Shown here: piece after piece, positions 39,924 to 48,861 of the stretch
How positions within the stretch are numbered: the first letter of the stretch is position 1
How the letters are laid out: each line of letters starts with the position of its first letter
Source: Pseudoalteromonas sp. NC201
GTDB taxonomy: Bacteria; Pseudomonadota; Gammaproteobacteria; Enterobacterales; Alteromonadaceae
DNA length: 64,000 bases
Reading direction: 5' to 3'
Assembly (NCBI RefSeq): GCF_002850255.1
Contig: NZ_CP022522.1
Span: forward strand, 1,349,001-1,413,000
The notes under the pieces: generated by a model
Seen by the model: only the letters and a program-made list of their open reading frames with translations
Database searches by the model: none
What the model was told of the DNA's origin: nothing
Position numbers and translations under genes: made by a program

Positions 39924-39937
39924 GTTCCTAACGTTCA

Positions 39938-40117
39938 TCACCAAACTTCACAATGTCCTTGGCCATATCGGAATGTCCAACAGACTTGAAGTGAATTACA
40001 AGTATCATCCATCGTTGCTGCTCCATTACCTCCAGCAACAGCTGGTGTCATCTTGGTCACAAGTATTTTGTTCACACTAAGTTCTTTAATCGATTTTTTG
40101 TTGAACTTTAATTTCAT
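39938..40117 (-). CDS. Small peptide with double-glycine leader (RiPP or bacteriocin-like precursor candidate)
   Basis: A 59-codon gene found by translating the gap between eno and mutH. The start ATG at 40117 is preceded by AGAAGGAAA at 5-8 bp, one of the best ribosome sites in the window. The first 30 residues are a basic, lysine-rich, leader-like stretch ending VTKMTPAVAGG. The last 29 residues contain three Cys, several Thr/Ser and aromatic residues (core part: TCNSLQVCWTFRYGQGHCEV, then Trp). A Gly-Gly leader end followed by a Cys-rich core is the pattern of exported or modified peptides cut by C39-type peptidases. No modification or export gene is adjacent. It has its own terminator and a palindrome upstream. 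Function is not known; a bacteriocin, signal or modified peptide is inferred. Confidence 0.7.
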   Translation of the reverse strand: MKLKFNKKSIKELSVNKILVTKMTPAVAGGNGAATMDDTCNSLQVCWTFRYGQGHCEVW

Positions 40118-40188
40118 TGTCGTTTCCTTCTATAAAAAATATAAATGTTAACCAAATCCATACAAGATGTTGGTTGTGTTACATTTGT

Positions 40189-40206
40189 ACTTTTTGTATA
40201 AAAAGT
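40189..40206. promoter_or_regulatory. Palindrome upstream of the small peptide gene
   Basis: ACTTTTT and AAAAAGT flank a GTAT centre, a perfect 7-bp inverted repeat 72 bp before the peptide start. TTGACT on the minus strand overlaps its edge and could be a -35 element, so this may be an operator. It also lies 13 bp beyond the mutH stop, where it could act as a weak terminator. Confidence 0.35.
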
Positions 40207-40218
40207 CAACAGGTGTTT

Positions 40219-40893
40219 TTAAGCACCAAATTCTTGCGCTAATATCGATTGAGTGAAATTGATTTTCAAATAAAAACCTCTTGGCAAAGTTTGCACTATT
40301 TTACCGTTAGGCCCAATTGCATCGGTGAGCGCTTTGGCATTTGCCGCTTTTGGCCTTATCTGCATGACTTCTCCAAGATGCCCTGAGATTTGCTCTACAT
40401 GGCCCGTAGCGATTAACTCGATTTGCTCTTCCCAGTCTCTTCGTAACAATTGTTCTTGATGCGCGTCTGGCCGCCATAAGAAGCCGTGTCCAATAACCCT
40501 ATCTATTAAAGGAATTTCTCGCTCGGCTAATATGGGTAGCCAAAGAACGTGAGCTAATTTCTTTTTAACACTCGACGCTTCCCATGTTAATCCTGTTAAC
40601 TGAGTCAGCGGCACGACAGAAACATAGGTGGTCTCTAGCGGTTTGCCTTGATAGCTTATGGGCAAAGTCTTGAGTTCAACGCCAATATGCTCAAAATCAG
40701 GCACAGGCTTTGAGCCCGCGGTGGCACCTAAGGCCGCTTCTATGAGTTGTCCTACCCAGCCTTTCTCTTTGAGCAAGTCTTGCGGTGTTTTAAACGAGAG
40801 CTGATGAGCGAGTTCACCTAATGTTAAACCGGCTATGTTTTCAACACGCTGCATAAGTTCGCCCACAGAGCGTGGTGGTGTAACTGATGGCAA
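40219..40893 (-). CDS. mutH: DNA mismatch repair endonuclease MutH
   Basis: A 224-residue endonuclease that nicks the unmethylated strand at hemimethylated GATC sites during MutHLS mismatch repair. Catalytic residues of the restriction-enzyme-like fold are visible as Asp in KPVPDFEHIGVELKTLP (Asp...Glu-x-Lys). Length matches E. coli MutH (229). It is divergent from rppH, with a 440-bp gap holding several DnaA boxes. The presence of MutH implies Dam methylation in this organism. Confidence 0.95.
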   Translation of the reverse strand: MPSVTPPRSVGELMQRVENIAGLTLGELAHQLSFKTPQDLLKEKGWVGQLIEAALGATAGSKPVPDFEHIGVELKTLPISYQGKPLETTYVSVVPLTQLTGLTWEASSVKKKLAHVLWLPILAEREIPLIDRVIGHGFLWRPDAHQEQLLRRDWEEQIELIATGHVEQISGHLGEVMQIRPKAANAKALTDAIGPNGKIVQTLPRGFYLKINFTQSILAQEFGA

Positions 40894-41121
40894 GCGATAC
40901 TCCTGAGTCTATCCCCTAAAAACACGATTATAAAAGAAATCATGTGGTGAAGTAAGTTGGTTATTTTGCACTCAACTTAAGTGTGGTTTGTGATTTCAAC
41001 ATACGGTTAAAGTAATAACTTTATTATCTATATGATAAATATGAAGTTATTTTTATTTTGCTACAGTCAGAGCGGCTTGGAAATCTTATGGCTTTGGATA
41101 AATACAAGACTATAAACATAA

Positions 41122-41225
41122 TTATCCACAGAATATGTGGAAAACCTGAGGTTTGAAGTGTGTAATTGTGGATTTGTTCGTAATTTGAACTGAAAAATAC
41201 TTAATTATGCACAAGTTGTGGGTAA
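41122..41225. promoter_or_regulatory. DnaA-box cluster in the mutH-rppH gap, DARS2-like
   Basis: A perfect DnaA box TTATCCACA (41122-41130) faces a near-match TTTTCCACA on the minus strand (41136-41144). A third minus-strand box AAATCCACA is at 41167-41175. A second pair follows: a perfect TTATGCACA (41205-41213) facing TTACCCACA (minus, 41217-41225). The E. coli DnaA-reactivating sequence DARS2 lies, to my knowledge, in the same mutH-rppH gap and has a core of three DnaA boxes, two of them facing each other. Position and box layout together support the call; IHF and Fis sites were not assigned. Confidence 0.6.
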
Positions 41226-41332
41226 CTTGAGAGTATGCTGAGATAATTTAGGTATAGAATGGAATTAAATTTGCCGTGGCGCGGGAGTTGTGGAACAATC
41301 ATTAAAAATCGACTTATAAATGAGGCACTAAG

Positions 41333-41857
41333 GTGATTGATGCCGAAGGGTTTCGTGCCAATGTCGGAATAGTGATTTGTAATAATCAGGGGCAGGTTTT
41401 TTGGGCCCGTCGTTACGGACAACACTCTTGGCAATTTCCTCAAGGCGGAATAGATCAAGGGGAAACACCTGAGCAAACGATGTATCGTGAACTTCATGAA
41501 GAAGTTGGACTTAGGCCAGAAGATGTTGAAATAGTAGCAAGTTCTAAACATTGGTTACGTTACAAACTACCAAAAAGGTTAATTAGACGAGATTCAAGCC
41601 CAGTTTGTATCGGGCAAAAGCAGAAATGGTTTTTATTGAAACTTAGGTGTAAAGATGAAGACGTAGACTTATTACGTACGCATCACCCTGAGTTCGATGA
41701 TTGGCGCTGGGTTAGCTATTGGTATCCAGTACGTCAAGTTGTATCGTTTAAGCGTGATGTCTATCGTCGAGTGATGAAGGAATTCGCTCCGTTTGCGATG
41801 CCATTTGGTAAACGTGAACAGCAAGGGCAGAAGGATTTCTGGCGCACAAAACGATAA
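41333..41857 (+). CDS. rppH: RNA pyrophosphohydrolase RppH
   Basis: A 174-residue Nudix hydrolase that removes pyrophosphate from the 5' end of mRNA and triggers decay by RNase E. The Nudix box [20 protein letters not shown] is followed by VGL (~residues 38-60). The N-terminus [17 protein letters not shown] and a GTG start match the E. coli protein. It precedes ptsP by 15 bp, the conserved rppH-ptsP operon. Confidence 0.96.
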   Translation: MIDAEGFRANVGIVICNNQGQVFWARRYGQHSWQFPQGGIDQGETPEQTMYRELHEEVGLRPEDVEIVASSKHWLRYKLPKRLIRRDSSPVCIGQKQKWFLLKLRCKDEDVDLLRTHHPEFDDWRWVSYWYPVRQVVSFKRDVYRRVMKEFAPFAMPFGKREQQGQKDFWRTKR

Positions 41858-41872
41858 AAATAGGAGCAGCAG

Positions 41873-44161
41873 GTGTTAGCAACGTTAAGATCGATTGCTG
41901 AGTCAGTGGCACAGCAAAGTGACCTACAAAGCGCGTTAAATTGCTTTGTTACTATGGTCAAAGATGCCATGCACACTGAATGCTGCTCAGTTTATTTTGC
42001 CGATTACAGTCAAGATAACTTTATCCTGATGGCAACGGATGGCTTAAACCCTGAAGCAATCGGAAAATTCCGAATGGGATTTACCGAAGGCCTAGTCGGT
42101 CTTGTTGCCCAGCGTGAAGAGCCAATTAACGTTGCCCACGCCCAATCACATCCAAGATTCAAATTGTCACCTGAGGTCAATGAAGAAGGCTACAATGCTT
42201 TCTTATCAGTGCCCGTTGTACACCAGCGTAAAGTGCTTGGGGTTATTGTGGTGCAGCAAAAGATTGCTCGTGTATTTAGCCATGATGAAGAGTCCTTTCT
42301 TATTACGCTTTCAGCGCAATTGGCTTCACAGCTTGCCAACACCGAAATTCAAACTTTACTTCAACAAGATGCAAGCAGTCACAGAACCTCAGTGTTAAAA
42401 GGGGTATCGAGTGCACCAGGTATTGCCTTAGGTGATGGTTATGTGGTGTTACCCCATATTGATTTTGCGAGTATTGAACCGCAGCATAGTGACAATATTC
42501 AGCAGCAAATTCAGCTGTTTCATCAAGCGGTTGCCGCGACTCGGCAAGAATTCCATATTTTAGCCAAAACTCTGAGTGATGATATTCCAAAAGAAGCGGT
42601 AGCTGTGTTTGAAGTTTATCAGCAACTTTTGGATGCCAAGAGTTTAGGTAAACAAGTGGAGTCTGAGATACAACAAGGCTGGAACGCAAAAACCGCGCTA
42701 AAGCTTGTTATCGAAAAGCTTGTGGCTCAGTTTGATATGATGAGTGATCCTTATATCAAAGAGCGTGCGATTGATGTTAATGATATTGGCCTGCGCGTGC
42801 TCCAGCATTTAGTCTCAACTGAGCAAGCTGTAAAACACTATCCAGATAATACGATTCTAATCGCCCATACCTTGACCCCGACTATGTTAGCGCAAGTACC
42901 AAAAGAAAAGCTCAAAGGGGTAGTCAGTGTGCATGGCTCGGCCAATTCTCATGCCTCCATTCTCACTCGCGCGATGGGCGTTCCCGCTATTTGGGGCATA
43001 GAAGACATTCCATTATTACAGTTTGATGGTAAGTCTATGATCATGGATGCGTATTCTGGGAGGCTTTATATTTCGCCTTCGCAAATGTTGGTCAATGAGT
43101 ACGTTGAAATCAAACGTAAAGACAACATTCTGCATGATAAGTTTGAAGCGGAACATGATTTGCCGCCTATAACACTCGATGGTGAGCGTATAAATTTACT
43201 CTTAAATGCTGGGCTTGATCTATCGACCGAGACATTAAGCGCCAGTTATTGCGATGGCGTTGGTCTTTATCGTACTGAGTCTTGGTTTATGCAAAAAGGC
43301 CAATTCCCAACACAATCGGAGCAAGAAGTCTGGTATCGCGAGGTGTTATCACGTTATCACCCTGAGCCCGTAGTGATGCGGACTTTAGACATCGGTGGCG
43401 ACAAAATTCTAGATTACTTTGATATCAAAGAAGAAAACCCATTTTTAGGATGGCGGGGCATTCGTGTATCGCTGGATCACCCCGAACTTTTCTTGGATCA
43501 AATCAAAGCGATGATCAAAGCAAACGCAGGTCTTGGCAACTTACAGATCATGTTGCCTATGGTGGGTCATAGTGAGGAAATAGATGAAGCGATGGCACTC
43601 ATTGAGCAGGCTTGTTTTGAGTTGCAAGACGAATGGGCCGATCCTTTTTATACCATCGACCGACCAGAAATCGGCGTGATGCTCGAAGTACCGTCTAGCG
43701 TGTACTTGTTACCTGAGTGGTCGAAAAAAATTGATTTTTGCTCTGTGGGCAGTAACGATTTGACGCAGTATTTATTAGCCGTTGATAGAACCAACGCGCA
43801 AGTAGCGGATCTTTTTGACCCTTATCACCCCAGTGTATTACGAGTGTTAAACCAGATTGCACAGCAGTGTGAATTACACGAGCTGCCTTTTAGCCTGTGT
43901 GGAGAATTAGGCGGTGAGCCTGAGGGAGCAATCTTGCTTATTGCAATGGGGTATCGCCGTTTGAGCATGAATATCTCATCACTGAACAAAGTAAAATGGG
44001 TGTTACGTAGACTGAGAGTAACGGATATGGAAGCTTTACTTGAAAATTGTTTAGCACAGCCGTCATCTAAGCAAGTGCGCCGAATTATTAAAGAATTTAT
44101 GATAGAACATCATTTTGCAGAATTACTCTATACCAGCCACCAAGCAAAGGGTGCTTCTTAA
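41873..44161 (+). CDS. ptsP: Phosphoenolpyruvate-protein phosphotransferase PtsP (EI-Ntr)
   Basis: A 762-residue enzyme I of the nitrogen phosphotransferase system, which passes phosphate from PEP to NPr (PtsO). An N-terminal GAF domain (~1-165) senses nitrogen status. The phospho-His domain has GSANSHASILTRAMGVP, and the PEP-binding barrel has GVGLYRTES, RTLDIGGDK and the catalytic Cys in SLCGELGGEP. The GTG start follows AGGAGCAGCAG. Length and order match E. coli PtsP (748). Confidence 0.96.
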   Translation: MLATLRSIAESVAQQSDLQSALNCFVTMVKDAMHTECCSVYFADYSQDNFILMATDGLNPEAIGKFRMGFTEGLVGLVAQREEPINVAHAQSHPRFKLSPEVNEEGYNAFLSVPVVHQRKVLGVIVVQQKIARVFSHDEESFLITLSAQLASQLANTEIQTLLQQDASSHRTSVLKGVSSAPGIALGDGYVVLPHIDFASIEPQHSDNIQQQIQLFHQAVAATRQEFHILAKTLSDDIPKEAVAVFEVYQQLLDAKSLGKQVESEIQQGWNAKTALKLVIEKLVAQFDMMSDPYIKERAIDVNDIGLRVLQHLVSTEQAVKHYPDNTILIAHTLTPTMLAQVPKEKLKGVVSVHGSANSHASILTRAMGVPAIWGIEDIPLLQFDGKSMIMDAYSGRLYISPSQMLVNEYVEIKRKDNILHDKFEAEHDLPPITLDGERINLLLNAGLDLSTETLSASYCDGVGLYRTESWFMQKGQFPTQSEQEVWYREVLSRYHPEPVVMRTLDIGGDKILDYFDIKEENPFLGWRGIRVSLDHPELFLDQIKAMIKANAGLGNLQIMLPMVGHSEEIDEAMALIEQACFELQDEWADPFYTIDRPEIGVMLEVPSSVYLLPEWSKKIDFCSVGSNDLTQYLLAVDRTNAQVADLFDPYHPSVLRVLNQIAQQCELHELPFSLCGELGGEPEGAILLIAMGYRRLSMNISSLNKVKWVLRRLRVTDMEALLENCLAQPSSKQVRRIIKEFMIEHHFAELLYTSHQAKGAS

Positions 44162-44208
44162 GGCTATTTACGCTACCATTACGGCGCTATAAGAATAAGA
44201 GCTTGTTG

Positions 44209-45018
44209 ATGGAAACTATTATACTCATCGTTGTACTTTGCGCTTTGCTCGGCTGTGCAGTTGGCTTTTTGGCAGGTCTACTTGGTATCGGCGGCGGGCT
44301 GCTGATAGTCCCTATTTTATCTGTCATCTTGACCAAATTTAATGTTATACCCACAGATCAAGTGGTGTTAGTTGCAATTGCGACGTCTCTCGCCTCCATT
44401 ATTTTCACTTCGACATCTTCAGCCAAAGCGCATCATAAAAATGACAATGTTCCATGGCACATTGCTCCATGGGTGATGTTAGGTGTGGCAGTCGGCGCGT
44501 TGGGCAGTGGTTTTGCCGCAGTGATGTTGCCTGAAAAACTCGTCAGAATTATTTTTGTGGTTAGTGTTGTGGGCATTGCATTGAAAATGGCGTGGAGTTC
44601 CAGAAGACCGCCACAATCAACCAGAGTTATACCGCAAGGACCGATACTTGCGATGCTAACCTCGGTAACGGGGGCGCTGTCTGCAATGATTGGTATCGGC
44701 GGGGGAGCATTAATCGTCCCACTACTGACATTTTTCTCTGTTGATATGAAAAAAGCGATAGGATGTGCGTCTGCCAGTGGTATTGTTATCGCTATCTTTG
44801 GCTCCTTTGGCTATATCGCCTCTGGCAGCCAACATGTGGATATTGAACATGGATTTTTAGGTTTTGTCTATTTACCGGCTTTGTTTGGTATAGTGGCAAC
44901 TTCATGGTTTATGGCACCTATTGGTGCTAAAGCTACGCACCACTTACCAGTCACAACGATTAAGAAAGTGTTTGCGGCGTTACTCATTGTTATCGCTGGC
45001 AATATGTTAATGAATTAA
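44209..45018 (+). CDS. TauE/SafE family membrane permease
   Basis: A 269-residue inner-membrane protein with about eight helices in two halves, each opening with a glycine-rich motif (GLLGIGGGLLIVPIL and AMIGIGGGALIVPLL). This doubled pattern defines the TauE/SafE family, whose members move sulphite, sulphonates or other organic anions. The substrate here is unknown. The ATG at 44209 is preferred to two TTG codons just before it. It lies between ptsP and lgt, 10 bp from lgt, so it is probably co-transcribed with lgt-thyA. Confidence 0.9.
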   Translation: METIILIVVLCALLGCAVGFLAGLLGIGGGLLIVPILSVILTKFNVIPTDQVVLVAIATSLASIIFTSTSSAKAHHKNDNVPWHIAPWVMLGVAVGALGSGFAAVMLPEKLVRIIFVVSVVGIALKMAWSSRRPPQSTRVIPQGPILAMLTSVTGALSAMIGIGGGALIVPLLTFFSVDMKKAIGCASASGIVIAIFGSFGYIASGSQHVDIEHGFLGFVYLPALFGIVATSWFMAPIGAKATHHLPVTTIKKVFAALLIVIAGNMLMN

Positions 45019-45027
45019 GGAAAGGCT

Positions 45028-45840
45028 ATGGCTTTGCAGTTTCCACAGATAGACCCTGTGATTTTCTCCATCGGACCGTTAAGTGTTCGTTGGTATGGAT
45101 TAATGTATTTAATCGGCTTTATGTTCGCCATGTGGTGGGCAGGGAAAGAAGCAAAAAAACCAGACTCTGGTTGGAATAAAGACCAAGTTGGCGACCTAGT
45201 TTTTTACTGTATGCTCGGTGTGATCTTGGGCGGGCGAATTGGTTACGTGTTGTTTTATCAATTCTCTCATTTTATTGAAAACCCGCTTTATTTGTTTAGG
45301 GTGGACCAAGGCGGTATGTCTTTCCATGGCGGTGCATTGGGCGTTATCACGGCAATTATCGTGTATGCGCTTAAAAACAAACGTTCGATTTTATCGGTAG
45401 GTGACTTTGTCGTTCCTATGGTGCCTGTTGGGCTTTTTGCTGGTCGTATCGGTAACTTCATTAATGGCGAATTATGGGGTCGTGTAACGGATGTTCCCTG
45501 GGCATTTATTTTCCCAACGGGCGGACCACAGCCGCGCCACCCATCGCAACTTTATGAAGCGTTTTTTGAAGGGTTGGTATTGTTTGTGATGTTGGTATGG
45601 TTTAGAAAAAAACCGCGCCCAGCGGGCAGCGTAGCAGGTCTATTTTTAGCCGGTTACGGTGTCTTCCGCTTCTCAATCGAGTATTTCCGTGAACCAGATG
45701 CACATATTGGCTTATATGGTGGCTTTATTTCTCAAGGTCAGATCTTATCCCTCCCTATGGTGATTGCAGGGGCTATCCTTATGGTATGGGCATATAAGCG
45801 AGAAGGTAGCAACCCATCTAACGAGCAAGTTAAAAGTTAA
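45028..45840 (+). CDS. lgt: Prolipoprotein diacylglyceryl transferase
   Basis: A 270-residue inner-membrane enzyme that attaches diacylglycerol to the lipobox Cys of prolipoproteins, the first step of lipoprotein maturation. Seven membrane segments are expected. Conserved regions are MSFHGGALG (catalytic His), the Lgt signature [14 protein letters not shown] (Arg, Asn) and [16 protein letters not shown] precedes the ATG. It is followed by thyA after 13 bp, the same lgt-thyA pair as in E. coli. Many lipoproteins in this window depend on it. Confidence 0.97.
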   Translation: MALQFPQIDPVIFSIGPLSVRWYGLMYLIGFMFAMWWAGKEAKKPDSGWNKDQVGDLVFYCMLGVILGGRIGYVLFYQFSHFIENPLYLFRVDQGGMSFHGGALGVITAIIVYALKNKRSILSVGDFVVPMVPVGLFAGRIGNFINGELWGRVTDVPWAFIFPTGGPQPRHPSQLYEAFFEGLVLFVMLVWFRKKPRPAGSVAGLFLAGYGVFRFSIEYFREPDAHIGLYGGFISQGQILSLPMVIAGAILMVWAYKREGSNPSNEQVKS

Positions 45841-45853
45841 AGAGTAGCGAACA

Positions 45854-46687
45854 ATGAAGCAATATTTAGAACTGATGCGCCATGTGCGTGATAATGGCAC
45901 AAAAAAAGAAGACCGCACTGGCACTGGCACAGTGAGTGTTTTTGGATACCAGATGCGCTTCAACTTGCAAGAAGGCTTTCCGCTTGTAACGACGAAAAAG
46001 TGTCATCTACGCTCGATTATCCACGAGCTACTTTGGTTCTTGCAAGGCGATACTAACATCAAATACCTAAAGGAAAATGGCGTTAGCATTTGGGATGGCT
46101 GGGCAACGGATGAAGGGGACTTAGGGCCAGTTTATGGCAGCCAGTGGCGCTCTTGGACGGGGCCAAATGGTGAAGTGATAGATCAAATCAAAGATGTTGT
46201 AGAGCAAATCAAAACCAACCCTGACTCTCGTCGCCTGATTGTGAGTGCTTGGAACCCTGCGCTTTTGCCTGATACTAACTATTCACCGAAAGAAAATGCA
46301 GCGATGGGCAAACAAGCGTTGCCACCTTGCCACACGTTATTCCAATTTTATGTACTAGATGGCAAACTTTCTTGCCAGCTTTATCAGCGCAGTGCGGATA
46401 TTTTCTTAGGTGTGCCCTTTAACATCGCAAGCTATGCGCTGTTAACGATGATGATTGCACAAGTTTGTGACTTAGAAGTGGGTGATTTTGTACATACTTT
46501 CGGCGATGCCCATTTATACCTAAACCATATGGAACAAGTTGAAGAGCAGTTAAGCCGAACGCCGTTTGCGAAGCCGCAAATGCAGATCAACCCTCAAGTA
46601 AAAGACATATTTGGTTTTAAGTTTGAAGACTTTGAGTTGGTGAACTACGAATGTCATCCGCATATAAAGGCACCGGTCGCGATTTAG
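45854..46687 (+). CDS. thyA: Thymidylate synthase
   Basis: A 277-residue enzyme that methylates dUMP to dTMP using methylene-tetrahydrofolate. The catalytic Cys is in [13 protein letters not shown] at residue ~159, the dUMP-binding region reads [20 protein letters not shown], and [11 protein letters not shown] is near the N-terminus. Compared with the 264-residue E. coli enzyme there is an insertion of about 13 residues just before the active-site segment ([13 protein letters not shown]), seen in longer ThyA versions. galU starts 8 bp after the stop. Confidence 0.97.
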   Translation: MKQYLELMRHVRDNGTKKEDRTGTGTVSVFGYQMRFNLQEGFPLVTTKKCHLRSIIHELLWFLQGDTNIKYLKENGVSIWDGWATDEGDLGPVYGSQWRSWTGPNGEVIDQIKDVVEQIKTNPDSRRLIVSAWNPALLPDTNYSPKENAAMGKQALPPCHTLFQFYVLDGKLSCQLYQRSADIFLGVPFNIASYALLTMMIAQVCDLEVGDFVHTFGDAHLYLNHMEQVEEQLSRTPFAKPQMQINPQVKDIFGFKFEDFELVNYECHPHIKAPVAI

Positions 46688-46695
46688 GAGCATTT

Positions 46696-47580
46696 ATGAA
46701 AGCCGTTATTCCAGTGGCGGGTCTTGGCACTCGCATGTTACCTGCGACGAAGGCCATTCCAAAAGAAATGCTGCCAATTGTCGATAAGCCTCTGATCCAG
46801 TATGTGGTAGATGAAGCAGCGGCCGCTGGCGTCAAAGAAATTGTCCTGGTAACCCATTCAAGTAAAAACTCAATTGAAAACCACTTTGATAAAAGCTTTG
46901 AGTTGGAAGCAACACTGGAAAAACGGGTGAAGCGTCAGCTGCTAGAAGAAGTACAATCTATATGCCCCAAAGGCGTTACGCTGATCCATGTGCGTCAAGG
47001 TGAGGCTCGTGGCCTTGGTCATGCCATCAACTGCGCTGCACCTGTGATTGGCGATGAGCCCTTTGTGGTTATGCTGCCCGATGTATTGGTCGATGACGCT
47101 GCATGCGATCTAACAAAAGATAATCTTGCTGATATGATCGCGCGTTTTAAAGGGTCAGGTAATAGCCAAGTGATGGTAGAAGCGGTAGCGCCTGAACTCG
47201 TCTCCCAGTTTGGTATTGTGGATTTGGGAGGAGCAGCGCTAGTGCAAGGAGAGTCAGGCGCAATGCAGTCTATTGTCGAAAAGCCTGAACAACAAAATGC
47301 GCCTTCAAACTTAGCTGTTGTTGGTCGTTACGTGTTAAATAAATCTATTTGGCCACTTTTGGCAAAAACACCGCTAGGTGCTGGTGGTGAAATTCAATTG
47401 ACCGATGCGATTGCCATGTTGATGGAGCGAGAGCAAGTTGATGCATACTCGCTACGTGGAAAAAGCCATGATTGCGGAAGTAAAATTGGCTATTTAAAAG
47501 CGATAGTTGAGCATGCGATGCGAAGAGAAGAGTATTCAACTGAGCTTGCTTCTCTTATCGACTCTATTGCAAAAAGTTAA
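46696..47580 (+). CDS. galU: UTP-glucose-1-phosphate uridylyltransferase
   Basis: A 294-residue nucleotidyltransferase making UDP-glucose for polysaccharides and lipopolysaccharide. The start [20 protein letters not shown] with TAGGAGC upstream is the family N-terminus; an in-frame ATG 15 codons earlier, inside thyA, is rejected. Other motifs are [26 protein letters not shown] and [11 protein letters not shown] hairpin terminator follows. Confidence 0.96.
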   Translation: MKAVIPVAGLGTRMLPATKAIPKEMLPIVDKPLIQYVVDEAAAAGVKEIVLVTHSSKNSIENHFDKSFELEATLEKRVKRQLLEEVQSICPKGVTLIHVRQGEARGLGHAINCAAPVIGDEPFVVMLPDVLVDDAACDLTKDNLADMIARFKGSGNSQVMVEAVAPELVSQFGIVDLGGAALVQGESGAMQSIVEKPEQQNAPSNLAVVGRYVLNKSIWPLLAKTPLGAGGEIQLTDAIAMLMEREQVDAYSLRGKSHDCGSKIGYLKAIVEHAMRREEYSTELASLIDSIAKS

Positions 47581-47594
47581 ATGTACCGATATTT

Positions 47595-47622
47595 GCGGTA
47601 AAAGCATTTGGTTATTTACCGC
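47595..47622 (+). terminator. Hairpin terminator after galU
   Basis: GCGGTAAA and TTTACCGC form a perfect 8-bp stem with a 12-nt loop, 14 bp after the galU stop. There is no strong T-run. Confidence 0.55.
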
Positions 47623-47667
47623 GATTTATGTACCATAGCAGAAAATGGATTTTTGTTATAACTTATT

Positions 47668-48177
47668 GTGAATATTCAGTTTTTTAAACTTTTACTACTC
47701 GGCTCTGTAATCACCTTAGGTGGCTGTAGTCATTCAGTTCAACAGCCCTCGCAGTTAAGTGAGCAACAGCTCAAAAGTATTAAGCGATTGAGCTCGTTAG
47801 AACAGGATCTCTCAAACCTGCTGACTTTGTTAGAGTCTCAAGCTAGCGTCGATAATATCCAAGCAGCATCGACTACTGACGTAGAGGTTAAGCGTTATTC
47901 CGCCAGTAAACAAAAGGCGAATCAAACGACTGGAATTCAACTCAAGTTGTTTCCAATATCCATCAATTCCATGCCTCAAGTTGAGCAACATCAAGCGCTA
48001 TTAGCGGCAGTAAAGCGAAAGTTTCCTAGTATATTCTCTGAGGCAGAATTTCGAATTCAAGCATTTGAAATGTGGGATTGGGCAACAGTTTCTGGATTAA
48101 GATCAACTCAAGAAGCAAAAATCTACTGTAGACTATTTTCTATCCAAAGCATTGATTGTAGGAGATTAATGCTTTAA
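47668..48177 (+). CDS. Lipoprotein with SPOR-like C-terminus, first gene of the fibre-like locus
   Basis: A 169-residue lipoprotein starting with GTG: signal FFKLLLLGSVITLGGC, acylated Cys at ~20. A helical stretch (~25-65, rich in Gln, Ser, Leu) leads to a C-terminal domain of about 75 residues (GIQLKLFPISINSMPQVEQH ... EAKIYCRLFSIQSIDCRRL). That pattern of strand, helix, strand and then helix with a Cys pair resembles the C-terminal domains of two other proteins in this locus, which look like SPOR domains. It is followed by a sigma-28-like promoter and the subunit genes, so it may be a separate unit. Function is inferred only from context. Confidence 0.6.
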   Translation: MNIQFFKLLLLGSVITLGGCSHSVQQPSQLSEQQLKSIKRLSSLEQDLSNLLTLLESQASVDNIQAASTTDVEVKRYSASKQKANQTTGIQLKLFPISINSMPQVEQHQALLAAVKRKFPSIFSEAEFRIQAFEMWDWATVSGLRSTQEAKIYCRLFSIQSIDCRRLML

Positions 48178-48184
48178 TTTTTAC

Positions 48185-48211
48185 TAAAGTTTTCCCATTT
48201 GGGAACGATAA
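48185..48211 (+). promoter_or_regulatory. Sigma-28 (FliA)-like promoter before the DUF4402/chaperone/usher operon
   Basis: TAAAGTTT (48185-48192), an 11-bp spacer, then AACGATAA (48204-48211). The flagellar sigma-28 consensus is TAAAGTTT-N11-GCCGATAA, so the -35 matches 8 of 8 and the -10 matches 6 of 8 at exact spacing. The start codon of the first subunit gene is 66 bp downstream. A TTCCCA-TT-TGGGAA inverted repeat spans the spacer. Confidence 0.55.
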
Positions 48212-48276
48212 ACAATAAGTCACCAAAAAAATGGCATTGCGGTGATGATAAAAATGACTCCTAAAGGAATTTAAAG

Positions 48277-48858
48277 ATGAAAACACTGATTAAATCTGCG
48301 CTTGTTGCAAGCTCTATTTCCGCTGCTTTACTTACTTCTTCAGCAATTGCTAAAGATACTGCCCGTCTTGAAGTTAAAGTAGAAGTTAAAAACTTATTTT
48401 CAGCGGAAGCTGGTGATCCGCTTGATTTCGGTATCATTCGAGTGCAGGGCGATGCAGCTGATGTCGCCACGATGAAGATTGAGGCGGATCCAACACTGAC
48501 CGATCCTGAAATCAAGAATACTGGTGACGCAGTAATAAACCTTATTAGTACAGGTGGAGCAGGCTCTATCAATATTACTGATGCAGCGCCAAACACTGAG
48601 CTAACGATTACAGTTCCGGCCGCAACTACGGTTGATAGCGTGGGTAATGCCTCTTTTGATTTAAAGGATTTTGAGTTTTATGTGGTAAGTGGTGCACAGC
48701 CTAATAGTGAAGTGACAAACAACAAGTTTAGGGTTGATGCAAATGGTGCCGCAACGCTTTCCGTTGGTGCGACATTAAGTACGAAAGCACTTTCTGGAAC
48801 AGATACGTATGGTGGTGGTGTATACACCAGTAAAGTTGATATCGAAATCGCTTACTAA
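48277..48858 (+). CDS. DUF4402-type exported fibre subunit (major)
   Basis: A 193-residue protein with a signal peptide ending SSAIAK and no cysteine in the mature part. The mature N-terminus (ARLEVKVEVKNLFSAEAGDP then LDFGII) and the C-terminal strand (SKVDIEIAY) fit DUF4402-type structural subunits found with chaperone-usher genes. The C-terminal alternating hydrophobic strand ending in Tyr is like donor-strand-complemented subunits. AAAGGAATTTAAAG precedes the ATG. First in a tight run: the next gene starts 4 bp after its stop. Probably the main fibre subunit. Confidence 0.65.
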   Translation: MKTLIKSALVASSISAALLTSSAIAKDTARLEVKVEVKNLFSAEAGDPLDFGIIRVQGDAADVATMKIEADPTLTDPEIKNTGDAVINLISTGGAGSINITDAAPNTELTITVPAATTVDSVGNASFDLKDFEFYVVSGAQPNSEVTNNKFRVDANGAATLSVGATLSTKALSGTDTYGGGVYTSKVDIEIAY

Positions 48859-48861
48859 AAC

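Noticed and set aside
41201..41551. Minus-strand frame overlapping the DnaA-box region and rppH
   Set aside because: It overlaps a strongly supported gene on the opposite strand and has no start signal.
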